From Acidobacteriota bacterium (GTDB lineage: Bacteria > Acidobacteriota > Terriglobia > Bryobacterales > Bryobacteraceae): 56,480 bases of DNA. A program made the position numbers and the translations under genes. The notes beneath the pieces were generated by a model that ran no database searches, had not been told where the DNA came from, and worked only from the letters and a program-made list of their open reading frames with translations. Positions 48,532 through 56,465 of this stretch are shown one piece after another. Position 1 is the first letter of the stretch, and every line of letters starts with the position of its first letter. Where the stretch lies: assembly GCA_023436715.1 (NCBI GenBank), contig JAEZIJ010000205.1, positions 1 to 56,480 on the forward strand, read 5' to 3'.

Positions 48532-48551
48532 CAATCTCTGCGAAATTGTTT
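48532..48551 (+). repeat. attR
   Basis: CAATCTCTGCGAAATTGTTT, matching attL at 19 of 20 positions with the last 15 identical. With flanks it reads AAACAATCT-CTGCG-AAATTGTTT, a near-perfect inverted core. It lies 58 bp before the TTG start of the next chromosomal gene. Confidence 0.85.
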
Positions 48552-48609
48552 GGAAGAAAGCGGCCGGATTAGCAGGTTTTCCGCCGGCCGGTTCCACCGG
48601 GACGAGACT

Positions 48610-49092
48610 TTGGCGGGTTCCACAAGCAAGAGAGTTATCATCCGGCGGTTCGAACGCGAAACGCTGCAGGGGTTCGTGAACCCTCAGACGTATTTGTGCC
48701 CTGGGGGCATCGAACTGCTTAGTCAATCGGGCGCAATCCAGATGGTGCCCTACAATGAGGTGAAGATCGCGTATTTCGTCAGGGATTTCGGGCTGCCTGA
48801 GCCGCCCCCTGAGCACAGGTTGTTCAACACGCGTCCCAAGACCAACGGCGTGTGGGTACGCATGCGCCTGCGCGACGGGGAGCTGATGGACGGCATTTTG
48901 CCCAATGATTTGTTGCAGTTGGAGCCGCTTGGCTTCACGCTGGTGCCACCCAGCCCCTCCCCCAACAATCAGAAGATGTTCGTGCCCCGGACGGCGCTGA
49001 GCGAGGTTCAGGTGCTCGGAGTGGTGGGCAGTCCGCTTCGGCCGCACAAGGAAAAACCGAAAGCGAAGGAGCAAATCGGGCTTTTTGACTGA
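48610..49092 (+). CDS. Conserved-looking chromosomal protein of unknown function
   Basis: 160 aa from the TTG at 48610 (LAGSTSKRVIIRRFERETLQ). An ATG at 48,550 would start inside attR and is unlikely. VNPQTYLCPGGIELLSQSGA, MVPYNEVKIAYFVRDFG, VWVRMRLRDGELMDGIL, LSEVQVLGVVGSP: a small beta-barrel pattern, perhaps PilZ-like or Sm-like, but I cannot name it. In the uninterrupted chromosome it would be divergent from the XerC/D-like gene with about 91 bp between. Confidence 0.7.
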   Translation: MAGSTSKRVIIRRFERETLQGFVNPQTYLCPGGIELLSQSGAIQMVPYNEVKIAYFVRDFGLPEPPPEHRLFNTRPKTNGVWVRMRLRDGELMDGILPNDLLQLEPLGFTLVPPSPSPNNQKMFVPRTALSEVQVLGVVGSPLRPHKEKPKAKEQIGLFD

Positions 49093-49136
49093 GTTGGATG
49101 GCCAGCCGTATCCAGCGCGGCGGCTGGCCGTGTATC

Positions 49137-50771
49137 TCAAAATGATGTAAAGTCCTCATCCATCGGAATCCCGGGCTGAGCGACCGCCGCTGAGACGGGC
49201 ACCCGCCCGGAATCGCGCAACCCTGCCGCGCGGAGCGATGAACGGTTGTTCAGACGTTCGGAACCGGAGCGAGCGACATGCTCGCGCGGAGGAATTTGCC
49301 TGGAACTCCGCCGGGGTCTCAGCGCGGAATCATTTCCACCTCCTCCGACGAGAACCGTCAAGTTGTGGACTACGTCATTGAGCGTTACGGCTTGCGCGCT
49401 CATCTCCTCGCCGGCTGAAGCCGCTTCCTCGGCGTTAGCGGCCGTCTTTTGAGTTACCTGCTCCATCTGGGTGATTGCCTTGGAGATCTGCTCGATTCCC
49501 CGTGCCTGTTCATCGCTGCCCAGTTTCACTTCATCGACGAGCGTTCTGACCTTCAAGGCGCTTTCGGTGATACCGCGGATCGCTGCCGCTACCTCATCGA
49601 GTTTTGTGCTGCCCTCGTTGGATTTCGCTATCGATTCCTCAATCAGGCCCGCCGTGTCTTTGGCGGCCTGGGCAGACCGCTGCGCCAGATTGCGAACCTC
49701 ATCCGCGACGACTGCGAACCCCATTCCCGCCTCGCCGGCCCGAGCCGCCTCAACTGCCGCGTTCAAGGCGAGAATGTTGGTCTGGAACGCGATTTCATCG
49801 ATTGTTTTTATGATCTTGCCGATTCTGTCGCTTGACGAATTGATCTCGTGCATCGACCCGACCATCTGTTCGAGCGTCCGGTTGGCTTCCTCGACTATGC
49901 GGCTTGCTTCGGTCATGAATTCAGCAGCCTGCCGGGAGTTGTCGGCGTTTTTGCGCGTCATCGAAGTGATCTCTTCCGCGGATGCCGAAGTCTCTTCGAT
50001 CGATGCCGCCTGTTCGGAGGCGCCCTGCGCCAGGGCTTGGCTGGATGAGGATACCTGGCCCGCGGCGCTTGCAACCTGTCCGGCGCTCTCCCCGAGTTCG
50101 CTGGCGGCAGTCTGCAGCGTTTGGGTAGCCTGGCGGACGGCAAACAGAACCACCGAACCGATTCCGAGGCACAACCCGAGCAGACCGAGCGCCGTCCACC
50201 GGCTGCGGCTGTTCAGTTCGCGCGCCGATTCGTCGTCCGCGGCCAGGACGGCGGTCTGAATCTCTGCGAGCCGGGTGGAGTTTCTGTCCACGGCAGCGTG
50301 AACCGGAAGTCCCTTCTCGGCTGCGACTTTCATGGCACCGTCAGCATCCCCGGCTTCGGCCAGCCTGATTACTTCCGCGGTAACAGACTGCCAGGTACTG
50401 AGTCCGGACTCCAACTCGCCTGTAACGCGCTTGGCTTCTTCGTTTTCGATCAGGGGGCGAATTTCCTGAATCGCTTTCTCGTAACGCGTGGAGGCGGAAC
50501 TGAAGAGCTGTTTGGCGTTCTCGATTCCCGCGGGGTTCTTCGCATAGCCGTACACGATCACGCCGCGCTGTGCCGCAAGGAGGTCCGAGCTCGCGACATT
50601 AATCAAATCCGCAAGCACGAGCTTTCTTACGGACTTGGTAACCGTCGTATCGAAACTGTTGGCCAGCTTGCCGATTGCATTGAGCGACGTTGCGCCCAGG
50701 ATGAGTGCGACGGCTATGATCGAGCCGAAACCCAGCATCAACTTCTTGCCTAACGTCATTTGCGAGTGCAT
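49137..50771 (-). CDS. Methyl-accepting chemotaxis protein
   Basis: 544 aa from the ATG at 50771 (SD AAAGGAGAAG). TM1 (about 14-34, LMLGFGSIIAVALILGATSL), a four-helix periplasmic sensor domain, TM2 (about 190-212), and no clear HAMP before the signalling domain (about 225-460) with the tip sequence DEIAFQTNILALNAAVEAAR and flanking heptads. The C-terminus is long and basic, with no NWETF-type receptor tail. A decayed cheW lies immediately upstream, so it must couple to a kinase through a CheW encoded elsewhere. Confidence 0.9.
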   Translation of the reverse strand: MHSQMTLGKKLMLGFGSIIAVALILGATSLNAIGKLANSFDTTVTKSVRKLVLADLINVASSDLLAAQRGVIVYGYAKNPAGIENAKQLFSSASTRYEKAIQEIRPLIENEEAKRVTGELESGLSTWQSVTAEVIRLAEAGDADGAMKVAAEKGLPVHAAVDRNSTRLAEIQTAVLAADDESARELNSRSRWTALGLLGLCLGIGSVVLFAVRQATQTLQTAASELGESAGQVASAAGQVSSSSQALAQGASEQAASIEETSASAEEITSMTRKNADNSRQAAEFMTEASRIVEEANRTLEQMVGSMHEINSSSDRIGKIIKTIDEIAFQTNILALNAAVEAARAGEAGMGFAVVADEVRNLAQRSAQAAKDTAGLIEESIAKSNEGSTKLDEVAAAIRGITESALKVRTLVDEVKLGSDEQARGIEQISKAITQMEQVTQKTAANAEEAASAGEEMSAQAVTLNDVVHNLTVLVGGGGNDSALRPRRSSRQIPPREHVARSGSERLNNRSSLRAAGLRDSGRVPVSAAVAQPGIPMDEDFTSF

Positions 50772-50827
50772 TTCTGTTCTTCTCCTTTGTATTCTTGAGC
50801 CGGGCCGGGGGCGTCCGGGGGCATCTT

Positions 50828-51084
50828 CACGGGCAAACTGATCGACAATGATGCAGGTCGGCCGCGTGTACTCCACTTTGGGGAGGTCGAACTTCAGGCG
50901 CAGGTCGATAACGGGGACGACCGTACCACGAGATTGATTACGCCGCTTCACGTATTGCGGGGTTTTCGGCACCTGAGTGATGCCCCGGATGCCCATGATT
51001 TCCCTCACCTTGAGCACGGCCCGCTGATCGCGATTCACGAGCGGGACCTTCGGATTTCAGCTCTGGCGCCGTGGCGATTTGCAT
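50828..51084 (-). pseudogene. cheW: Decayed cheW
   Basis: ATG at 51084 with GGAG upstream opens MQIATAPELKSEGPARESRS, a typical CheW N-terminus for this group. A deletion of roughly 20 codons and a frame change then lead to VLKVREIMGIRGITQVPKTP, and the conserved GVINLRG block appears as RRNQSRG because a one-base gain near 50,945 and a one-base loss near 50,931 put GVINL in another frame. VVPVIDLRLKF and TCIIV follow, then homology ends about 55 bp before the MCP start. Not a functional coupling protein. Confidence 0.75.
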
Positions 51085-51399
51085 TCCGTGCTCCTGCCAG
51101 ACTCATCACGACTGGGCTTTGTTGATTTGACATTCTTAACCGCTGCATCCGATGAATGGGTTGCCTTTTCCCAGACAGGCGGGTGTTGCATCTTTGCCGC
51201 GTATAACTTACGGATCGGCGCAGGAAGGTCCGTCAATACCCTGGCGGCGGGGCTTAACGGTAACAAACGGTTTAGATATGCCATGGAGAATGTCGTATGC
51301 CCCGCATAGTGCAATAATGTTGTGCCCGGCCGAGCCCAGCGCATCGAGCATTGCTCGGGCACGCTATGAACGGGATGCCTAAAGACACGCAGTCGCTAT
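51085..51399. other. Intergenic region without a supported gene
   Basis: 315 bp between the decayed cheW and the GAF/PAS gene. Short open frames on both strands lack domain-like sequence. It contains an inverted repeat (GTGCCCG near 51,314, CGGGCAC near 51,356) and a TTGACA-like hexamer near 51,126, but no convincing full promoter. Confidence 0.5.
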
Positions 51400-53115
51400 A
51401 TGCCCGATTACGATCAGCCCTCCAGCGAGGGCAGTGCCGGTTCAGGCTTGTCAGGGTCAACCCTGCGCGAACGGCTGGTTCAGGATATGGACCCGGGGCC
51501 GGCTGGCCAGCTAGCGCCAACCGGCGAAGAGATCAGAACCCAGGTGAGGTGCATATTGGAGGACCGGGAGTTCCGCGGCAGCCGGCGCTCGCAGCAGTTT
51601 CTCTGCCACGTCGTGGCTTGCGCGCTTGATGGCGAAGTGGAGCGCCTGAAGGAGAGCATAATTGGCTCCGATGTGTTCGGACGCGCGCCGGGCTATGACG
51701 CAGGCAGAGACTCCGTGGTTCGGGTCCGCGCTTCGGAGGTCCGCAAGCGCCTCGTCGCCTACTATGAACGACTGGGGCCGGGAGCACAAGTGCACATTGA
51801 ACTCCCTTCCGGATCGTATGTGCCGAGGTTCCGTTACGTGGCATCGGGCTCAGCCGTGCTTTCGGACTGCCAGTGCCTGAGAGCCGGTGTCCCTCAGGGC
51901 GATACTTTCAACACGGAGGTGCTCTATTCCCTTCTCACCGGCCTCGCGGGCGCGATCGCCGGCCATTGCGCATACATAGGAGTCCGGACACCCGATGACC
52001 TGGGCCTGGTCAAGGTCATTGCGGCGGTGAAAGGGGGAAAACGGGCGGAAAACTTCGAGTACCCACTGGCAGGCTCGCCTTGTGAAAACGTGATTGGGAA
52101 GACCGTGCGGATCTACGCGGATTCCGTACGGGAAAGGTTTCCCGGCAGCGCGGTTTTGGACGAGGTTGGAGCGAAGTCTTACGCCGGTGCTCCTCTATTC
52201 GACTGCAGAGGGGGGGCACTGGGCATGCTGGTCGTTTTACTTCCCCGGCCCGTCACCGACATCCAGTTTGCCCAGTCGTTGCTCGGCCTCTATGCCGTCC
52301 GGATCGCCCGTGAACTCGAACACACGATAGCGGCACGCGAATTGTACGAGAGCGAACAGAGGTACCGGGCGATATTCGAATCGGCGGGGGAGGGAATTCT
52401 GCTGATGCGCGGGGACCGTCTGATTGATTGCAACCCGAAGGCGCTCGAGTTGCTGCGGTGTACTCGGGAGCAACTGGTCGGGCAAACGCCGGCGGCGTTT
52501 GCTCCCGTGTGCCAACCGGACGGAAGCAACTCCGGCGAGGTCGTGATCGAGAGAACCGCCCGGGTGCTCCGCGGAGAAGACGGCTCCTTCTGCTCGCGCT
52601 GCCAAAGACCTGACGGTTCGATTTTCGATGCGCATGTCACCCTAACGCGCGTTGAGAACATGAAGACGCCCCATCTCGTGGCGCATTTCAGGGACGTTAC
52701 GGAAGCCTCAGGCCGCCGTATCCGGGAAAGCGAAGAGCGCTTTCGCGGCGCTTTCGAGAGTGCCGGCATTGGCATGGTTATCCTCGACATGAAGGGCCGT
52801 GTCATCGAGAGCAACCCGGCACTGCAGGCCATGCTCGGCTACGGTGAAACGGAACTCGCGGGAGTGGCTTTCCCCGCGATCACGCATCCGGACGATGTGG
52901 CTGCCTACGCGCAGCTTTTTGCGGAAGCCGTCCGGGGTGAGCGTGGAAGGTACCAATTGGAGAAGCGCTACATCCGCAAGGACGGGCAGATTGTCTGGGG
53001 CAGGCTGACAGGTTCCGTGGTCAGGAATTCGAGTGGTGAAGCGCAATACGTCGTAGGGATAGTTGAGAGCGTCGCCGAGCACGAACAGGCCGCGACGGCG
53101 CGGGAGAAATCTTGA
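51400..53115 (+). CDS. wHTH-GAF-PAS-PAS sensor protein without a standard output domain
   Basis: 571 aa. Residues about 45-150 carry the acidobacterial winged-helix-like module: FRGSRRSQQFLCHVVACALD, then RLKESIIGSDVFGRAPGYDA, SVVRVRASEVRKRLVAYYER, LPSGSYVPRF. A GAF domain follows (about 170-305), then two PAS domains (about 320-435 and 445-560; AIFESAGEGILLMRGDRLID, AFESAGIGMVILDMKGRVIE). No histidine kinase, GGDEF or cyclase domain follows. It may act as a DNA-binding sensor or a partner in trans. Confidence 0.8.
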   Translation: MPDYDQPSSEGSAGSGLSGSTLRERLVQDMDPGPAGQLAPTGEEIRTQVRCILEDREFRGSRRSQQFLCHVVACALDGEVERLKESIIGSDVFGRAPGYDAGRDSVVRVRASEVRKRLVAYYERLGPGAQVHIELPSGSYVPRFRYVASGSAVLSDCQCLRAGVPQGDTFNTEVLYSLLTGLAGAIAGHCAYIGVRTPDDLGLVKVIAAVKGGKRAENFEYPLAGSPCENVIGKTVRIYADSVRERFPGSAVLDEVGAKSYAGAPLFDCRGGALGMLVVLLPRPVTDIQFAQSLLGLYAVRIARELEHTIAARELYESEQRYRAIFESAGEGILLMRGDRLIDCNPKALELLRCTREQLVGQTPAAFAPVCQPDGSNSGEVVIERTARVLRGEDGSFCSRCQRPDGSIFDAHVTLTRVENMKTPHLVAHFRDVTEASGRRIRESEERFRGAFESAGIGMVILDMKGRVIESNPALQAMLGYGETELAGVAFPAITHPDDVAAYAQLFAEAVRGERGRYQLEKRYIRKDGQIVWGRLTGSVVRNSSGEAQYVVGIVESVAEHEQAATAREKS

Positions 53116-53156
53116 GGAGGAAACCGCGAGCCGCGACCGCAAGGGAGCGGTGCTGC

Positions 53157-53750
53157 CTACAGGATGCTGGGTACGCCCAGTTGGCAGTGTGCCAGGTCGA
53201 GCCAGCGGTTGCACGCTGTGTTTTGCACGAAAGTGACCGAATCCGCTGAAAACGAACGCTCGCCCGAATACTCTGCCCACCTGGCTTTAGCGGTTTCAAG
53301 GATTTGCGCCACGTCTTCCGGACGGAGATCCTGGGCCAGAGTGATGTGAGGGTGGTACGTGTACGGCTCGGCAAAACCAACCGGCCCACGATTCAGCGCG
53401 TCATGCATTCGCCGCAGTTCTTCCCGGCCGGTCGCGAGGCTGATGAAGATCACGGACGTGCAATCGAAGATTTCGACTGGTGCGGTCTTTACCTCGAAAG
53501 CCGGGAAATCCCTGATAGCCGGGTAGATGTAATCCCATGCCTCGTCGGGGCTAACCGCAATGGGGCGCGGGGGAAGAATGGTGACGTGGGCACGGGGCGT
53601 GCACGCCGGGACCAGTTCGCGGCGGAGATCATCGACGAATTCGCCGAGCCGGCCGGAAATGTACGTGACCAGGGCGAAGCTGTTGATCGGTTCCGCGCCG
53701 TTCCTGTGAGGCCCCGCGGCCTGTTCTCCCGGGATAAGCAAATTGCCCAT
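53157..53750 (-). CDS. 2H-phosphoesterase / 2'-5' RNA ligase-like protein
   Basis: 197 aa. The two signature H-x-T/S motifs are present: AHVTILPPRP (residues about 55-64) and YHPHITLAQDL (about 132-142). That is the 2H phosphoesterase fold of LigT/ThpR proteins, which act on 2',5' or cyclic phosphodiester bonds in RNA. The physiological substrate is unknown. Convergent with the GAF/PAS gene. Confidence 0.83.
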   Translation of the reverse strand: MGNLLIPGEQAAGPHRNGAEPINSFALVTYISGRLGEFVDDLRRELVPACTPRAHVTILPPRPIAVSPDEAWDYIYPAIRDFPAFEVKTAPVEIFDCTSVIFISLATGREELRRMHDALNRGPVGFAEPYTYHPHITLAQDLRPEDVAQILETAKARWAEYSGERSFSADSVTFVQNTACNRWLDLAHCQLGVPSIL

Positions 53751-53764
53751 AGTGTACTTCGGAG

Positions 53765-54133
53765 CTACGCTGTCGGCGCGCTATCACCCGCAGGCGCGTC
53801 GCCCGGCGTCGCGCCGGGGATAACAGCCTCCTGGGCCGGCTTGACCTCCGGAATCAGCCAGTGTGCCTCTTCGAAGCCCACGTACTTGCAGATACGTAGG
53901 TCGCCATCCTCAAATTCTAACAGATCGCCGACGCGGAGGGCTTCGCCCTTGTCCTTGAGACCGGACCAGGCGGCGTACACACTCCCAGCCTCGACCTGGC
54001 CGGCAGGCTCATAGTCTTTCGGCTTGACCGTGGCCGGCCCGGCGGTGTGGGGCGCCCATCGGAACTGCTGATAGTGGGATTCCTTCATGCGGTGGATCTT
54101 GAACACCGGCATATAGCGTTCATTGTAAGCCAT
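53765..54133 (-). CDS. Small unknown protein
   Basis: 122 aa from the ATG at 54133 (MAYNERYMPVFKIHRMKESH); an ATG at 54,112 is also possible, and a longer frame to 54,268 would cross a repeat. It contains FRWAPHTAGPATVKPKDYEP and ALRVGDLLEFEDGDLRICKY, followed by FEEAHWLIPE, and a Pro/Ala-rich end. No recognised family. 14 bp upstream of the 2H phosphoesterase start, so co-transcribed. Confidence 0.6.
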   Translation of the reverse strand: MAYNERYMPVFKIHRMKESHYQQFRWAPHTAGPATVKPKDYEPAGQVEAGSVYAAWSGLKDKGEALRVGDLLEFEDGDLRICKYVGFEEAHWLIPEVKPAQEAVIPGATPGDAPAGDSAPTA

Positions 54134-54252
54134 GGAGCGGACCGGGGAAGCCCGGCGCCTGCGAAGGGGTGCGCGACAAGAATGTGGAGCAACGGCGGAT
54201 GTGGTTGATTCAGCCGGACTGTCCGAGCGTACCGCTACGCTCGGCGCAACCG

Positions 54253-54283
54253 GGAGCGGGCCGGGCATGCCCGGCCCCTACAG
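54253..54283. repeat. 31-bp dispersed palindromic repeat, copy 2
   Basis: Exact reverse complement of 9,356-9,386. It contains the palindrome GGGCCGGGCATGCCCGGCCC at 54,258-54,277 and covers the stop codon of the patatin-like gene (54,278-54,280). Confidence 0.75.
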
Positions 54284-55003
54284 GAACTGGCACGCGGCCT
54301 GCCGTTCGCCCATCTCGATCCAGCGTTCGACGTTTTCGCGGCTCCAGAACAGCGCCTGGCGGACCGTCCCGAGAGAGCGGTCCGGCTGAATCGTGCATAA
54401 CTCCGGAGCAGGGTAGAACCCGGGTTCCCTCGGCGCAATCGCACGGAACGCGCGGACTGCCCAGCCCGCAACCCGGGAAGGCGCGTGTGCAAGGACATTG
54501 ATCGCGACGATCCGGGTGGCCCCCATCCGGGCGGCGGCCCACACAGGGAGCACGCCCAGAAGCCCGCCATCGGCATAGAGCTTCCCGCCGATCCTCATGG
54601 GGCTATAGCCGAACGGGATGGCCGCGGCTGCGGCGAGGTGGGTCCAATCGATCTCGTCATCGCGAAATAGCCGGAGCCGCAGCCGGGGAATCCGGGTCGC
54701 GACGACCCCGACCTCCAGTTGGGGCGTGTAGGCCTGCCAGAGTTTTTGAATGCGGGCCTGGAGCGGGCGGGAGTCAAAGACGCCGCGCCAAGGGGGCTGA
54801 GTCAGCCGGAAGCAGGCCAGGTCGCGGCACTCCGGTTCGAGCCAGACCTTGATGAGATCGTCGGGGCAAGCGCCGCCGGCGATGGCCCATGCGTTCAGCG
54901 CGCCCGCGGATGTTCCGACGACGATGTCCGGACGGAACCGGCCGGCCAGAGCCTTCCACGCCCCGGCCTGGTAAGCGCCGAACATGCCGCCCGCGGAGAG
55001 CAC
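54278..55003 (-). CDS. Patatin-like phospholipase
   Basis: 241 aa from the GTG at 55003, the only usable start near the motif. Oxyanion loop LSAGGMFGAYQAGAW, then the nucleophile elbow VVGTSAGALNA (G-x-S-x-G), and the catalytic Asp in YADGGLLGVLP. The distal part is helical with a non-conserved end. Bacterial patatins hydrolyse phospholipid or lipid acyl esters. The N-terminus is very short before the oxyanion loop, as usual for compact RssA-like members. Divergent from the efflux adaptor gene. Confidence 0.87.
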   Translation of the reverse strand: MLSAGGMFGAYQAGAWKALAGRFRPDIVVGTSAGALNAWAIAGGACPDDLIKVWLEPECRDLACFRLTQPPWRGVFDSRPLQARIQKLWQAYTPQLEVGVVATRIPRLRLRLFRDDEIDWTHLAAAAAIPFGYSPMRIGGKLYADGGLLGVLPVWAAARMGATRIVAINVLAHAPSRVAGWAVRAFRAIAPREPGFYPAPELCTIQPDRSLGTVRQALFWSRENVERWIEMGERQAACQFL

Positions 55004-55074
55004 AAGAGCGGATTTGCCGTGAGGAGAAATAGCACTACAAGTATGCCATCTGGGACAATAATGGGTTCGGTCCT

Positions 55075-56292
55075 ATGTCCCGCATAAGAATGGCGCTGAT
55101 CATCGTGGCGATTCCGGTCGTGGCAGTCCCTTGGTGGATCCACCGCCGGAACAACACTCCTCCGGAGGTCCCGTTTGCAAAGGTGCGCAGGGAGACGCTC
55201 GTCAGCACGCTTGCGACGAACGGAAAGGTGGAGCCCTCGGAGTGGGCCTCGGTGAGGGCGGAGCGCGCGGGCGTGATTTCGCGCGTGTTGGTGGACAAGG
55301 GAGAGCAGGTAAAGAAGAGCGCTCTGCTGGTGGAACTCGACACCCGCGACGCGCGCTCGGAAGTCGCCTCGTCCGAAGCGGCCGTCGCCAGTGCGCGCGC
55401 GGAGTTGCAGAGGGTGATGGAAGGGGGCAGGTCGTCCGAGAAGGTGGCGATTGAGAACGCCATTGCGCGCGACCAGATGGATTTGAAAGTTGCACAGCGC
55501 GACTACGAATCGCTTCGCCGGCTGGCTGAGAAACACGCGGCGACCAAGATGGAGGTTGCGGAGGCTCAGCAGAAAGTGCAGCAACTCCAGGCGGACATGG
55601 AGGCGCTCGAGCGGAAGCGGGCGGCGCTCGTGGAATCCGCCGACCGTGCGTCGGCGGAAGCCAAGCTGGGCGAGGCGGAGGCCATGCTCCAGCAGGCTCG
55701 TACGCACCTGAACAGAAGCCAGATCCGCTCGCCGCTGGCCGGAACGGTCTACGAGCTCCCGGCCCGTCCCGGAGCGTACATCAACGTGGGCGATCCCGTG
55801 GCAAGCATCGGGGAGGTGGGGACGCTGCGCGTGCGCGTCTACGTCGATGAACCGGAGCTGGGCCGCGTAGCGGAGGCCATGCCGGTTGTGATCACCTGGG
55901 ACGCGATGCCGGGCCGGCGCTGGAAGGGGACCGTGGAGCGGATGCCGACCCAGATAGTCTCGCTAGGCACCCGGCAGGTCGGGGAGGTGATCGTCACGAT
56001 CGACAACCCCGATCAGATTCTGCTGCCGGGCACGAATATCAACGCAGAAATCCTGTCACAGGTGGTCGAGAACGGCCTTACGGCGCCCAAGGAAGCGATT
56101 CGTAGGGAGAAGGACAAAGTGGGTGTCTACGTGCTTCGCGGCGACCACGTCGAGTGGCAGACGGTGACGCTCGGCGCCTCCAGCGTAACGCGCGCCGCCA
56201 TCACCCAGGGCCTCGCCGAGGGCGACCTGGTAGTTCTGTCAGCCGACTTGCCGCTCCAGTCGGGGCAGAGAGTGCAACCGGTGGTGCGGTAG
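55075..56292 (+). CDS. HlyD/RND-type efflux periplasmic adaptor
   Basis: 405 aa. N-terminal membrane anchor (MALIIVAIPVVAVPWWI), a first lipoyl half (VEPSEWASVRAERAGVISRV), a long coiled-coil hairpin (about 95-210, with LEAKHAATKMEVAEAQQKV-like heptads), the second lipoyl half (IRSPLAGTVYELPARPGAYI), and a beta-barrel domain (VVITWDAMPGRRWKGTVERM) with a membrane-proximal end. It links an inner-membrane transporter to an outer-membrane channel. The transporter genes would lie beyond the right edge. Confidence 0.9.
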   Translation: MSRIRMALIIVAIPVVAVPWWIHRRNNTPPEVPFAKVRRETLVSTLATNGKVEPSEWASVRAERAGVISRVLVDKGEQVKKSALLVELDTRDARSEVASSEAAVASARAELQRVMEGGRSSEKVAIENAIARDQMDLKVAQRDYESLRRLAEKHAATKMEVAEAQQKVQQLQADMEALERKRAALVESADRASAEAKLGEAEAMLQQARTHLNRSQIRSPLAGTVYELPARPGAYINVGDPVASIGEVGTLRVRVYVDEPELGRVAEAMPVVITWDAMPGRRWKGTVERMPTQIVSLGTRQVGEVIVTIDNPDQILLPGTNINAEILSQVVENGLTAPKEAIRREKDKVGVYVLRGDHVEWQTVTLGASSVTRAAITQGLAEGDLVVLSADLPLQSGQRVQPVVR

Positions 56293-56422
56293 GCGGGCTT
56301 TGTCCGGCGGGTGGAGTCTCTACATCACGAACCGTATCAGGGCACGGCTTCAGCCGTTCGGCATGCGAGAATCTGAGCGTACCGGGGTAGGCGCAGCCTC
56401 AGCGCTGTCCAAATTGGACTGA

Positions 56423-56465
56423 CTCCCGCGTGCCAGCGGGAGCGGGGCCGGCGAGGCCCGCCCCG
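56423..56465. repeat. Palindromic intergenic repeat
   Basis: Hairpin CTCCCGC-gtgcca-GCGGGAG at 56,423-56,442 followed by GGGGCCGGCgaggCCCGCCCC. A GC-rich REP-like element in the 188 bp after the efflux gene, where I see no other gene. Confidence 0.5.

Larger units (their letters stand above)
24840..48551. mobile_element. Integrated provirus-like element, about 23.7 kb
   Basis: Bounded by a direct repeat (24,840-24,859 and 48,532-48,551), with the tyrosine integrase 78 bp inside the right end. Gene layout: small Cys-rich proteins (+), a three-gene minus operon, a late operon of capsid-like and membrane proteins with holin and endolysin (+), a resolvase, a membrane muramidase operon (-), divergent regulators, a replication operon (+) and the integrase. 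There are dozens of ATGA/TGATG overlaps. It has no terminase, portal, tail, HK97-type capsid or conjugation genes. I infer a tailless-phage provirus. A phage satellite is the main alternative. Confidence 0.85.
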
